Source: Acidimicrobiia bacterium
Lineage (GTDB): Bacteria; Actinomycetota; Acidimicrobiia; IMCC26256; PALSA-610
DNA length: 64,000 nucleotides
Reading direction: 5' to 3'
Assembly (NCBI GenBank): GCA_026002935.1
Contig: BPGH01000001.1
Coordinates: 2,219,965 to 2,283,964, forward strand
Position 1 is the stretch's first letter; the number at the start of each line of letters is the position of its first letter. The notes beneath the pieces were generated by a model. The model was not told the DNA's origin. It made no database searches and worked only from the letters and a program-made list of their open reading frames with translations. This document shows positions 49,476-58,331 of this stretch, piece by piece. The translations under genes were made by a program, and so were the position numbers.

Positions 49476-50138
49476 CCGCCCCGGCGGCGATCGCCGGCGT
49501 GCGCCGCGCCCCGTCCTCGCGCGCCCGCCCGCGTCGTCGCCCGCGGCGCCCTCGGGGAGCACGCGGATGCCGCACGCGGAGGCCAGTGCGGGAGCGAGCA
49601 CGACGAGGTGCTCCGGTGCGACGGTCGCGTTGCGGAGCGCGCCGACCCCACGGATGCCGTCGAGCCGCGCGCCGCGTAGGTCGACACGATCGCAACGGGC
49701 GTCCGTGAAGTCGGCGCCCGTGCAGTCGCACGCGACGAGCACGACGTCGCGAAGTTCGGCACCGACCAGGTCGGCGGAGACGAGGACGCACTCCTCGAAG
49801 CGCGAACGATCGACGTGCGAGAGGCGGAGGTTCGCATCGTCGAGCCGTGAGCGCACGAACGCGGTGTCCCGGACGCACACCTGCGCGAGCTCCGCGCCGG
49901 TGAGGCGGCAGTCCTCGAAGCGGCAGCTCGACATCGTCGCCTCGGAGCAGTCGACGCCCGAGAGGTCGCAGTCACGGAACACGACGCGGGTGAGTCGCGC
50001 GGCCTCGAGCCGGGCGGCGGCGAGTCGGACCCGTTGGAAGCGGACGTCGGTGAGCTCCGCGCCCACGAGCGACGCTCGCGTCAGGTCGTGATCCTCGTGG
50101 TCGACGTCGAACATCTCGACGCCGTCGCTCAACTCCAT
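49473..50138 (-). CDS. pentapeptide-repeat protein
   Basis: 221 aa. Residues about 18-165 are tandem A(D/N/E)LxX-type pentapeptides (for example LTRAS LVGAE LTDVR, LTGAELAQV, ADLVGAELRD, ADFTDARCDRVDLRGARLDG), folding as a right-handed quadrilateral beta-helix. A basic, Gly/Arg-rich tail follows. Some pentapeptide proteins protect DNA gyrase; most have no assigned role. The ATG is 6 bp from a TACGGT -10 box. Confidence 0.85.
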   Translation of the reverse strand: MELSDGVEMFDVDHEDHDLTRASLVGAELTDVRFQRVRLAAARLEAARLTRVVFRDCDLSGVDCSEATMSSCRFEDCRLTGAELAQVCVRDTAFVRSRLDDANLRLSHVDRSRFEECVLVSADLVGAELRDVVLVACDCTGADFTDARCDRVDLRGARLDGIRGVGALRNATVAPEHLVVLAPALASACGIRVLPEGAAGDDAGGRARTGRGARRRSPPGR

Positions 50139-50144
50139 TCCGGC

Positions 50145-50150
50145 ACCGTA
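50145..50150 (-). promoter_or_regulatory. -10 box (TACGGT) for the pentapeptide gene
   Basis: On the minus strand it ends 6 bp before the ATG at 50138. Confidence 0.6.
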
Positions 50151-50161
50151 CCCGCCCGGCC

Positions 50162-50167
50162 TAGGCT
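50162..50167 (+). promoter_or_regulatory. -10 box (TAGGCT) for the EamA gene
   Basis: It ends 8 bp before an in-frame CTG at 50176, the proposed start of the transporter gene; no ATG, GTG or TTG lies between this box and the first membrane helix. Confidence 0.45.
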
Positions 50168-50175
50168 CCGGAGCC

Positions 50176-51111
50176 CTGAGCCGCCGCGTACTGTCGACGA
50201 CCGAGGGGACGCACCACGACCACGCGTTCGGCGCGGTCGAGTGGGGTCTGTTCGCGATCCCGCCGCTCGTCTGGGGCTGCTCGTTCTTGTTCATCGCGAT
50301 CGCCATCGAGGACTTCGCCCCTTCCGTCGTGACCGCCGGCCGGGTGCTCTTCGGTGCGCTCGCGATCGGCGTGCTGCCGGCGGCCCGCCCGGGCATCGCC
50401 CGCGCCGACTGGCCCCGCGTCGGCTTCCTCGGCGTGACGTGGCTCGCGGTTCCGTTCGCCTGCTTCTCGGTCGCGGAACAGTGGATCGACTCGTCGCTCG
50501 CCGGGATGCTCAACGGCGCGATGCCGCTCACGACCGCCGCCGTCGCGGCGGCGATGCTGCGCCGCGCGCCGGGTGTCCCGCAGTTCGCGGGGCTCGCGGT
50601 CGGCTTCGCCGGCGTCGTCGCCGTGACGCTCCCGGCGCTCGGGACGGGATCGTCGTCGAGCGTGACCGGTGTCGCGCTCGTGCTCGTCGCGATCACCTGC
50701 TACGGCCTCGCCGCGAACGTCTCGGTGCCCCTGCAGCAGCGCTACGGGCCGGTCCCGGTGCTGCTGCGCGCCCAGCTCGTCGCGCTCGCCCTCACCGCGC
50801 CCTTCGGGGTCGCGGGCCTTCGCCGCTCGACGTTCGACGCGGACGCGCTCGCCGCCGTCGCGGTGCTCGGCGCGCTCGGCACCGGGCTCGCGTTCGTCGC
50901 CCTCGGCGCGCTGCTTGCTCGCGTGGGCGCGGCGCGCGGCGCGGTGGCGGTCTACCTCGTGCCGGTGGTCGCGGTCGCCGCGGGCGTCGCGGTGCGCGGC
51001 GAGGACGTGGCGCCGCTGTCGCTCCTCGGGACGGCGCTCGTCGCCGCCGGTGCGGTGCTCACGTCGCGAGCGGAGCGCCGCCCGACCAGCACGCCCGCAC
51101 CGCGAGCGTGA
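50176..51111 (+). CDS. EamA/DMT-family transporter
   Basis: 311 aa from CTG 50176, or 274 aa from TTG 50287. Ten hydrophobic helices in two EamA repeats; the first begins WGLFAIPPLVWGCSFLFIAIAIEDF and the second repeat includes VLGALGTGLAFVALGALLARVGAARG. Function: drug/metabolite-type permease, substrate unknown. The TTG would cut the first helix in half, so I place the start upstream. The frame there has no ATG, GTG or TTG, and the CTG lies 8 bp after TAGGCT. The 3' end overlaps nagA by 53 bp. Confidence 0.78.
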   Translation: MSRRVLSTTEGTHHDHAFGAVEWGLFAIPPLVWGCSFLFIAIAIEDFAPSVVTAGRVLFGALAIGVLPAARPGIARADWPRVGFLGVTWLAVPFACFSVAEQWIDSSLAGMLNGAMPLTTAAVAAAMLRRAPGVPQFAGLAVGFAGVVAVTLPALGTGSSSSVTGVALVLVAITCYGLAANVSVPLQQRYGPVPVLLRAQLVALALTAPFGVAGLRRSTFDADALAAVAVLGALGTGLAFVALGALLARVGAARGAVAVYLVPVVAVAAGVAVRGEDVAPLSLLGTALVAAGAVLTSRAERRPTSTPAPRA

Positions 51112-52156
51112 CGGGGTCGAGGGCCACCAGGTCGGCGCGGCACCCGGGCGCGACCCGTCCCCGGTCGGCCGCACCGAGCGCCCGGGCCGCGTTCCCGGTC
51201 GCCATCCGCACCGCCTGGCCCGCCGCGACACCCGCCGCCGCGAGGTTGCGCACGCAGCGGTCGATGGTCACGAGCGACCCGGCGAGCGTCCCGTCGGCCA
51301 GGCGCGCGGCGTCCGCGCCGGGCGGGCCGGTCGCCGCGACGGCGTCGGACACGACGACCGCGTCGGGCCGCGCGGTGGCGACGAGCCGCACGACCGCCGG
51401 GTGCACGTGGACCAGGTCACCGACGACCGTCGGGACGAGGCGCCGGTCGTCGAGCGCCGCACCCGCCACGCCCGGCGCCCGGTGGTGCAGCGGACCCATG
51501 CCGTTGAACACGTGCGTGACCATCGTCGCGCCCGCGTCCGCGGCCGCGACGGCCTCCTCGTAGGACGCGCGCGTGTGGCCGAGCGCCACCACGACACCCC
51601 GCGCGCGCAGCCGCCGCGTCGCCTCGAGGCCCGGGTCGGCCTCCGGCGCGAGGGTCACGAGCCGCACGAGCCCCGGGTGGCGGTCGCAGAGGGCGTCGAG
51701 CCACGCCGGGTCCGCGGGCCGCAGGTGCTCGACGGGGTGCGCGCCCGGCGCGCCGCCGAGGAACGGGCCCTCCAGGTGCACGCCGAGCACGAGGCCCGGA
51801 CGGGCGTCCCGCGCGGCGGCGAGCCGGGCGCACGCCGCGTGGTACGCGTCGAGCGGCGCCGACACGAGGGTCGGCAGGCACCCCGTGCAGCCGGCGGCCG
51901 CGAGCGCGTCGAGCGCGTCCACCACCTCCGCCACCGTCGCCGTCGCGAAGTCGACCGTCCCGGTGCCGTTCACCTGGAGGTCGCAGAACCCGGGGGCGAG
52001 GAGCGCGTCCCCCAGGTCCACCGCCGGGCCGTCCCCGGCGGGCGGCGCGCCGGTGCCGATCGCCGCGATCCGGCCGTGCTCGACGGCGACCCACGCGGGC
52101 GCCGCGGTGACGCCCCCGTCACCGGTGACGACGCGCGCCGCGACGAGGACCGTCAC
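51059..52156 (-). CDS. nagA: N-acetylglucosamine-6-phosphate deacetylase
   Basis: 365-aa amidohydrolase that removes acetate from GlcNAc-6-phosphate to give glucosamine-6-phosphate. Metal and active-site motifs: APGFCDLQVNG, HLEGPFLGG, LGHTRASYEEAVAAADAGATMVTHVFNGM and VVSDAVAATG with the catalytic Asp. GTG start coupled to the glycosyltransferase gene (GTGA). It is the last gene of a GH84-GT2-nagA operon; no nagB lies nearby. Confidence 0.92.
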   Translation of the reverse strand: MTVLVAARVVTGDGGVTAAPAWVAVEHGRIAAIGTGAPPAGDGPAVDLGDALLAPGFCDLQVNGTGTVDFATATVAEVVDALDALAAAGCTGCLPTLVSAPLDAYHAACARLAAARDARPGLVLGVHLEGPFLGGAPGAHPVEHLRPADPAWLDALCDRHPGLVRLVTLAPEADPGLEATRRLRARGVVVALGHTRASYEEAVAAADAGATMVTHVFNGMGPLHHRAPGVAGAALDDRRLVPTVVGDLVHVHPAVVRLVATARPDAVVVSDAVAATGPPGADAARLADGTLAGSLVTIDRCVRNLAAAGVAAGQAVRMATGNAARALGAADRGRVAPGCRADLVALDPVTLAVRACWSGGAPLAT

Positions 52157-52872
52157 GCGCGGTCGCGCCACAACGCGACGCGCAACCTCACCAGCCCGAC
52201 CAGGGTGCGCGGCACGCGGCGCAGGATCGAGGTGCGGGCCGGCCGCCGCTCGACGACGGCGACGGGGATCTCGTCGGTGCGGTGCCCCGCGCGCTCGACC
52301 CGCAGCACGAGCTCGGTGTCGAACAGGTCCTTGCCGAACCGGCACCGGCCCGCGAACGGCTGCACGGTCTCGCGGCGCATCGCCTTGACCCCGTGCGTGT
52401 CGGAGACGCGCAGGCCGAACGCCACCCGCAGGACCGTGCTGAAGGTCGCCGTCACGAGGCGCCGCAGCCACGAGCGCGTGTCGTTCGCCCCGGCGCCGCG
52501 CTTCGAGCCGACCACGATCGCCGGCCCGCCCGGCGCGAGGACGCGGTCCACCGCGGCGCGCAGGAAGTCGAGGTCGTAGTAGTCCGCGTCGAAGTTGACG
52601 ACCGCGTCGCCACGCGCCGCGAGGAGCCCCGCCCGCAACGCCCGCCCGTAGTCGGGCTCGGCCAGGTGCAACGTGCGCAGCTCCTCGTACTTGCCCTCGA
52701 GCTCGCGTGCCAGCGCGAGCGTCCCGTCGGTCGAGCCGTTCTCGCAGACGAGCACCTCGAAGTCGAGGCCGCGGTCGCGCAGCCCGTCGACCACGTCCGC
52801 GAGGGACGCCTCGAGGATCTCCGCCTCGTTGTAGGCGGGCATGACCACGCTGACGACCGGCACCCCGCTCAC
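52153..52872 (-). CDS. family 2 glycosyltransferase (DPM/ArnC-like)
   Basis: 239 aa. GT-A motifs: VSVVMPAYNEAEILEASL, LVCENGSTDGTLALA, and a metal-binding DADYYDLDFL (DxD-type) with VSDTHGVKAMRRE. There is no membrane-spanning C-terminal domain, so it is a soluble or peripheral enzyme adding a sugar to a lipid or polymer. GTG start and stop overlap its two neighbours (GTGA on both sides), placing it between a hexosaminidase and NagA. Confidence 0.85.
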   Translation of the reverse strand: MSGVPVVSVVMPAYNEAEILEASLADVVDGLRDRGLDFEVLVCENGSTDGTLALARELEGKYEELRTLHLAEPDYGRALRAGLLAARGDAVVNFDADYYDLDFLRAAVDRVLAPGGPAIVVGSKRGAGANDTRSWLRRLVTATFSTVLRVAFGLRVSDTHGVKAMRRETVQPFAGRCRFGKDLFDTELVLRVERAGHRTDEIPVAVVERRPARTSILRRVPRTLVGLVRLRVALWRDRA

Positions 52873-54473
52873 GGCAACCTCGGTTCGTACATCGGCAGCG
52901 GCCCGTCGACCCGGGTCGCGTACCGTCCCCACCGCACGAGCGTCATGGTGCCCGCGCCGGCGGGCGCGCCGCCGTCGCCCACCTCGCGCTCCTCGCCGTC
53001 GACCACCGCGCGCACGCGGTCGTCCGGCTGGCGGGACCAGTCGTCGTAGACGGCCAGCGCCAGCCGGCACAGGCGGTCGATTGCGTTGGCGTCCTCGCGC
53101 ACGGTCGCCCCGACGTCGATGCCGGGACGGCCGTCGTCGAGCTGCACCACGCCGGGGTAGACCGCGAAACGGGGGCCGTACACGACCCGATTGTTCGTCC
53201 GGGCCCCGCTCCAGCTGAAGCACATCGCCAGCACGGCCTCCATCGCGCGCTGCGCGTCCGGACCGGCGGCGCGGGCGGGGCTGCCGCCGGCCGCGGCGCG
53301 CCCGACCGGGCGGCACTGCTGCACGACGCGCAGGGCGGCGAGCCCGGCCTCGGCCTCCCGGCCGGCGGCGGCCGCCCACGGCGCCACCTCACCCGCGAGC
53401 CCGGGCGCGCCGGCCGGGAAGGCCCCGGCGAGCGCCCGGGCGGCCCGCAGCTCGGCCGCCAGGGCGCGCGCGGGCCCGACCCAGCCCGGATCGTCGACGG
53501 CCGCGGCCAGCGCGTCGACCAGCCCTGCGAGCGGCAGGTCCCGGGGCTCGCGCAACGGGCTGTCGGCACAGGCCCGGGCGAGCACGCCGAGCGCCTCCGC
53601 GTGCGTGCCGCCCACGCGGCCCAGCGCGCCGCGCCAGGCCTCGTCGGCGCGGTATCCGGCCGGGTCCGCGAGGAACGCCGCGGCGGTCGCGAGGGCGACC
53701 TTCGAGGCGCGGGCCTGCACCATCGGGTTGCACAGGACCCCGGCCAGCACGCCGGCGAGCGCCGGGTCGCGCCCCTCGTAGGGCCCGAGGTGGAGCGACG
53801 CGGCCATCGTGCCGTCGTTCACCGGGAAGTTGTCCCACAGCACCGGGGGCCGGCCGCCGAGCGCCTCCGCGCGGGCGCGCGCGTCGGCGGCGCGGATCGC
53901 CGGCGAGCACACGGTCGGGCCGGTCCACATCACCGCGACGTCGGGCGACAGGTCGCGCGCGAGGGCCCGGAGGTAGGGGGAGGCGCGGACCCCCACGTAC
54001 TCCGTCGGGCAGATCCCGAGCGTCGCGCCCGGCGCCCGCGCCCGCAGCGCGTCGAGCACGGCGTTGGCGAGCGCGGCCTGGCGCGGCGCGAGGCCGGGCC
54101 GTACGGGGATGTCGTCGAGCAGCAGCCAGAACCAGTCGACCCCGGCGTCGAGCAGGCCCGCGAACTTCGCCACGAGCGCGGCGCGATCCGACGGCGAGCC
54201 GTAGTCGACGTCGAGCCCGGGGGAGACCGCGAACGCGAAGCGCACGCCGGCCGCGGCCGCGACGTTCGCGAGCTCGGCGAAGCGGGCCGACTCGAACCGG
54301 TCGTACGGTTCGCGCCAGGCCCCCCGGTGCTTCGGGTCGTCCTTCGGCGCGTAGACGTACGCGTTCATCCCGCACGCGCCGATGAATTCCACGAGCTCGA
54401 GGCGCGCGTCGTGCGACCAGGGTGGCCCGTAGAACCCTTCCACGACGCCGCGGACGGCGAACGCCTGCTGCAC
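52869..54473 (-). CDS. GH84-type beta-N-acetylglucosaminidase (NAGidase domain)
   Basis: 534 aa. N-terminal RGVVEGFYGPPWS (8-20) and YVYAPKDDPKHRGAWREPY, followed by the catalytic Asp-Asp pair Asp120-Asp121 in WLLLDD, the substrate-assisted mechanism residues of GH84 and O-GlcNAcase. ICPTEYVG and PVLWDNFPVNDG also belong to the domain. The C-terminal half is helical. There is no signal peptide, so it should act inside the cell, unusual for a chitin-degrading enzyme. The GTG start has a TACCCT -10 box 7 bp upstream. It leads the operon with GT2 and nagA. Confidence 0.88.
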   Translation of the reverse strand: MQQAFAVRGVVEGFYGPPWSHDARLELVEFIGACGMNAYVYAPKDDPKHRGAWREPYDRFESARFAELANVAAAAGVRFAFAVSPGLDVDYGSPSDRAALVAKFAGLLDAGVDWFWLLLDDIPVRPGLAPRQAALANAVLDALRARAPGATLGICPTEYVGVRASPYLRALARDLSPDVAVMWTGPTVCSPAIRAADARARAEALGGRPPVLWDNFPVNDGTMAASLHLGPYEGRDPALAGVLAGVLCNPMVQARASKVALATAAAFLADPAGYRADEAWRGALGRVGGTHAEALGVLARACADSPLREPRDLPLAGLVDALAAAVDDPGWVGPARALAAELRAARALAGAFPAGAPGLAGEVAPWAAAAGREAEAGLAALRVVQQCRPVGRAAAGGSPARAAGPDAQRAMEAVLAMCFSWSGARTNNRVVYGPRFAVYPGVVQLDDGRPGIDVGATVREDANAIDRLCRLALAVYDDWSRQPDDRVRAVVDGEEREVGDGGAPAGAGTMTLVRWGRYATRVDGPLPMYEPRLP

Positions 54474-54480
54474 CCCGGGT

Positions 54481-54486
54481 AGGGTA
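54481..54486 (-). promoter_or_regulatory. -10 box (TACCCT) for the GH84 operon
   Basis: On the minus strand it ends 7 bp before the GTG at 54473, with no Shine-Dalgarno sequence; it should drive the GH84-GT2-nagA operon. Confidence 0.6.
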
Positions 54487-54526
54487 ACGGTGCCGCCCGC
54501 GAGGCGGACCGGACCGGGGGGAAACG

Positions 54527-56086
54527 ATGAACGCGACGCCCGACGTGCTCGCCCTGCACGCGCAGGCGCAGCCCGACCGCACCGCCGTGGTCGTCGACGC
54601 CGGCGGCGCGCGGGGCGAGGTGGTCGGGTTCCGCGAGCTCAACGCCCGGGTCAACCGGCTCGCGCACGGGCTCGTCGCCTCGGGCGTGCAGCCGGGCGAG
54701 CGCCTCGTGTGGTGCGGTCCGAACTCGCTCGAGGTGCTCGTGACGATCCACGCCGCCCGCAAGCTGGGGCTCGTCGCGGTGCCGCTGTCGTACCGGTTCA
54801 ACCCGGACGAGATGGCGTACGTGATCGACAACTCGGACGCGACGACGGTCGTCGTCGACGCCGAGCAGGCGCCGCTCGTGGCCGAGGTGCGCGACCGGCT
54901 GCCGAAGGTCCGCACCGTCGTCGTGTACGGCGGTGAGGCGCCCGCCGGGTTCGCCGCGTGGGACGACGTGTGCGCGGGGCACGGCGACGCAGAGCCCGCG
55001 GTGGCCGTCGACGCGTCCGTCGCGGGCGCCGCGATGATCTACACCTCGGGGACCACCGGACGGCCGAAGGGCGCGTTGCGGACCTCCACCGACCGGGACC
55101 TGGTGTTCGCCCTGCTGGCCGAGCTGAACCTGCTGCACGAGAACCCGGTGCACCTGACCACCGGGCCGCTGTACCACTCCGGGCCGCTCGCGTTCGCGTC
55201 CCTCGCCCACACGCTCGGGTCGCCGATCGTGGTGCTGCGCAAGTTCGACCCGGTCCGGTGGCTCGCGCTGGTGAAGGAGCACCGCGTCACGAACACGTTC
55301 TCCGCACCCACCCAGCTCAAGCGGATCGTGTCGCTGCCGCCCGAGGAGCTCGCGAAGGCCGACATGTCGTCGATGGTGTGCCTCATCGCGAACGCCGCGC
55401 CCGTCCCGTACTCGCTCAAGCAGGAGATCGTGGAGAAGCTCGGCGACGGGTTCCTCTACGAGGTGTACGGGTCGACCGAGCTCGGCGTCGACACGGTGCT
55501 CAAGCCGGAGGACCAGCTCCGGAAGCCGGGCTCGTGCGGCAAGCCCTACGGCGGCATCCAGGTCCGCATCGTGCGGGACGACGGCACCGTTGCCGGCCCG
55601 AACGAGCCGGGTGAGCTGTTCGTGCGCACGACGCTCGCGATGGACGGCTACCACCGGACCGACGAGCAGCTCACCGAGCTGGACGACCGCGAGTGGAAGT
55701 CGGTCGGGGACGTCGCGTACGTCGACGAGGAGGGTTACGTCTACATCTGCGACCGCAAGAAGGACATGATCATCTCGGGCGGCGTCAACATCTACCCGGC
55801 CGAGATCGAGGCGGTGCTGCACGCGCACCCCGACGTGATGGACGCCGCGGTGTTCGGCGTCCCCGACGACGAGTGGGGCGAGCGGGTGCACGCGGTGGTG
55901 CAACCGAAGCCGGGCGCCACCGTCGACCTCGACGCACTTCGCGCGTTCGTCGAGCCGCGCCTCGCCCGCTACAAGCACCCGCGCTCCTACGAGGTGCGCG
56001 ACACCCTGCCGCGGACCGACTCGGGCAAGCTCCTCAAGCGCGTCCTGCGCGACGAGCACTGGCAGGGGCGCCAGCGCGCGATCTGA
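54527..56086 (+). CDS. AMP-forming acyl-CoA synthetase
   Basis: 519-aa ANL-superfamily ligase that activates a carboxylate as acyl-AMP then acyl-CoA. P-loop YTSGTTGRPKG (172-182), YGSTELGVDT, GELFVRTTLAMDGYH, the hinge DRKKDMIISGGVNIYPAEIE and the C-terminal catalytic Lys in RTDSGKLLKR. Likely substrate a medium- or long-chain or aromatic acid. ATG start after CCGGGGGGAAACG. A GC hairpin follows the stop. Confidence 0.92.
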   Translation: MNATPDVLALHAQAQPDRTAVVVDAGGARGEVVGFRELNARVNRLAHGLVASGVQPGERLVWCGPNSLEVLVTIHAARKLGLVAVPLSYRFNPDEMAYVIDNSDATTVVVDAEQAPLVAEVRDRLPKVRTVVVYGGEAPAGFAAWDDVCAGHGDAEPAVAVDASVAGAAMIYTSGTTGRPKGALRTSTDRDLVFALLAELNLLHENPVHLTTGPLYHSGPLAFASLAHTLGSPIVVLRKFDPVRWLALVKEHRVTNTFSAPTQLKRIVSLPPEELAKADMSSMVCLIANAAPVPYSLKQEIVEKLGDGFLYEVYGSTELGVDTVLKPEDQLRKPGSCGKPYGGIQVRIVRDDGTVAGPNEPGELFVRTTLAMDGYHRTDEQLTELDDREWKSVGDVAYVDEEGYVYICDRKKDMIISGGVNIYPAEIEAVLHAHPDVMDAAVFGVPDDEWGERVHAVVQPKPGATVDLDALRAFVEPRLARYKHPRSYEVRDTLPRTDSGKLLKRVLRDEHWQGRQRAI

Positions 56087-56118
56087 GCCGGCCGCCCACC
56101 GGCCGTCGCCCGCGGGCA

Positions 56119-56139
56119 CGGCGCTCGCGGGGAGCGCCG
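56119..56139 (+). terminator. perfect 8-bp GC hairpin after the acyl-CoA synthetase
   Basis: CGGCGCTC (56119-56126), loop GCGGG, GAGCGCCG (56132-56139). It is 32 bp after the stop and upstream of the TAGCCT box of the next gene. No U tract. Confidence 0.5.
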
Positions 56140-56151
56140 GACGGCGCCCGC

Positions 56152-56157
56152 TAGCCT
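56152..56157 (+). promoter_or_regulatory. -10 box (TAGCCT) for the NDP-forming ligase
   Basis: It ends 8 bp before the GTG at 56166. Confidence 0.5.
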
Positions 56158-56165
56158 TCGCGCCC

Positions 56166-58331
56166 GTGCCCACGCTGTCGGAACGCGCGTCGAAGGAGCT
56201 GCTCGCGCACTACGGGGTGCCCGTACCGGACGAGCGGCTGGCGCGCGACCCCGCGGGCGCGGCCGAGGCCGCCGCGGCGATCGGCTACCCCGTCGTCGTC
56301 AAGCTCTGCGGCGCCGCGATCGCGCACAAGACCGAACGGGGCCTCGTCCGCCTCGGGCTGCACGACGAGGCGGCGGTGCGGGCGGCGGCGGCCGAGCTGC
56401 TCGCGGCCGCGCGCCCCGACGACGGCGAGGTCGAGCTCCTCGTCGCCCCGATGGTGCGCGGCAGCCGGGAGCTCATCGCGGGGCTCGTGCGCGACCCCCA
56501 ATTCGGGCCCTGCGTGATGCTCGGCGTCGGCGGGGTGCTCGCCGAGGCGCTCGGCGACGTCGCGTTCCGGCTCGTGCCGCTCACCGACGCCGACGCCGAC
56601 GCCCTCGTCGAGGACCTCGCCACCCAGCGCCTGCTCGGGCCGTTCCGCGGCGAGCCGCCGGTCGACCGTGACGCCCTCCGGTCGGTGCTCGGCGGCCTGT
56701 CGCGCCTCGCCCGGGAGCGCCCCGACGTCGTGTCGGTCGACGTCAACCCGTTGATCGTGGCCGGCGGCCGCCCCGTCGCCGTCGACGCGCTGGTCGAGCT
56801 CGCCGGTCCGGCGGCCGGGGCCGCGGACGCGGCGCGCCCGGCGTCCGCCGCGGTCACCCGCCCGCTGCGCGACGACGCCTTCCGCGCGCTGTTCGAGCCC
56901 CGCGGCGTGATCGTCGCCGGCGCGTCGACCCACCCCGGCAAGTTCGGGTTCGTCGCGCTCCACAACATCCTCGCCGCCGGGTACCCCGGGCGGGTCGCGG
57001 CGACGAACCTCGAGGGGTCGCCCGTCCTCGGTGTCGACACGGTGCCGGCCGTCGACGACGTGCCCGACGGCCCCTGGGACCTCGTGTTCGTGTGCACACC
57101 GGCCGCGGCGAACGCGGACCTGCTGCGCGCGTGCGCGAAGAAGGGCGTGCGCGCCGCGTTCGTCACCAGCGCCGGCTACGGGGAGGCGGGCGAGCAGGGA
57201 CGCGCGGCCGAGCGCGAGCTCGTGGCGCTCGCCGACGAGCTCGGGATGCTGCTCGCCGGACCGAACGGTCAGGGGGTGGTCAGCACGCCGGCCTCGCTGT
57301 GCGCGCAGATCGTCGCGCCCTATCCGCCGGCAGGGCGCATCGGCATCGCGAGCCAGTCCGGCAACTTCGTGTCCTCGTTCCAGAACTGGGCGGTGCAGAC
57401 GGGCGTCGGGGTGAGCCGCGCGGTGTCGGCGGGCAACGCCGCCGCGGTCGGCATCGCCGACTACCTGGAGTGGTACGCGTCCGACGACGCGACGGCGGTC
57501 GGCCTCGCGTACGTGGAGGGCGTCGCCGACGGGCGGGCACTGTTCGAGCGGCTGGCGGCCGTGACCCGCCGCAAGCCGGTCGTGCTCGTGAAGGGCGGCA
57601 CGACACCGGGCGGTCAGCGCGCCGCCGCGAGCCACACGGGCTCGCTCGCGAGCGACGACCGCGTGTTCGACGGCATGTGCCGCCAGGCCGGGATCACCCG
57701 GGCCGTCACCGTCGAGGAGGCGTTCGAGGCGGCCGCGACCTTCGCGACGCAGCCGCTGCCGCGCGGGCCCCGCACGGCCGTGCTCACCACCGCCGGGGGC
57801 TGGGGGGTCGTGACCGCGGACGCGATCGTCCGCACCGGCTCGCTCGTGCTCGCGCCGCTGCCCGACGACCTGCGCGCGGCGATCGACGCGAAGCTCCCGC
57901 CGCGCTGGAGCCGCAACAACCCGATCGACCTCGCGGGCGGCGAGACGCGCGACACGATCCCCGAGGTGATGGAGCTCGTCGCGTCCCATCCCGACGTCGA
58001 CGCGATCGTGTACCTCGGGCTCGGGATCCAGTCGAACCAGGCGCGGCTGATGCGCGACGGCCCCTTCTATCCCGACCACGGCCTCGAGCGGATCGTCGCC
58101 TACCACGAGCGCCAGGACGCGCGCTTCGCGGCGGCCGCCGCGGAGATCTCCGACGCCACCGGCAAGCCGATCCTGACGGCCACCGAGCTCGCCGTCGCGA
58201 GCCCGCAGAACCCCGGTCCCGCGACCGTCCGGGCGACCGGACGGCTCTGCTACGCGTCCGCGAACCGCGCGGTCACCGCGCTCGCACACCTCTGGCGTTA
58301 CGCACGGTTCCGCGCGCGCCACGACGGGTGA
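56166..58331 (+). CDS. NDP-forming acyl-CoA synthetase (acetate-CoA ligase family)
   Basis: 721 aa. Domains are in the order ATP-grasp (about 1-220), CoA-binding Rossmann (about 240-350), then succinyl-CoA-ligase-like (about 370-700). The phosphorylatable His lies in QRAAASHTGSLA, and ATP-grasp residues in GYPVVVKLCG and DVNPLIV. The domain order, with ATP-grasp first, is permuted relative to the archaeal ACD alpha subunit but common in bacteria. It makes acyl-CoA with ADP or GDP formation. GTG start; a PBP4 gene follows by GTGA overlap. Confidence 0.88.
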   Translation: MPTLSERASKELLAHYGVPVPDERLARDPAGAAEAAAAIGYPVVVKLCGAAIAHKTERGLVRLGLHDEAAVRAAAAELLAAARPDDGEVELLVAPMVRGSRELIAGLVRDPQFGPCVMLGVGGVLAEALGDVAFRLVPLTDADADALVEDLATQRLLGPFRGEPPVDRDALRSVLGGLSRLARERPDVVSVDVNPLIVAGGRPVAVDALVELAGPAAGAADAARPASAAVTRPLRDDAFRALFEPRGVIVAGASTHPGKFGFVALHNILAAGYPGRVAATNLEGSPVLGVDTVPAVDDVPDGPWDLVFVCTPAAANADLLRACAKKGVRAAFVTSAGYGEAGEQGRAAERELVALADELGMLLAGPNGQGVVSTPASLCAQIVAPYPPAGRIGIASQSGNFVSSFQNWAVQTGVGVSRAVSAGNAAAVGIADYLEWYASDDATAVGLAYVEGVADGRALFERLAAVTRRKPVVLVKGGTTPGGQRAAASHTGSLASDDRVFDGMCRQAGITRAVTVEEAFEAAATFATQPLPRGPRTAVLTTAGGWGVVTADAIVRTGSLVLAPLPDDLRAAIDAKLPPRWSRNNPIDLAGGETRDTIPEVMELVASHPDVDAIVYLGLGIQSNQARLMRDGPFYPDHGLERIVAYHERQDARFAAAAAEISDATGKPILTATELAVASPQNPGPATVRATGRLCYASANRAVTALAHLWRYARFRARHDG

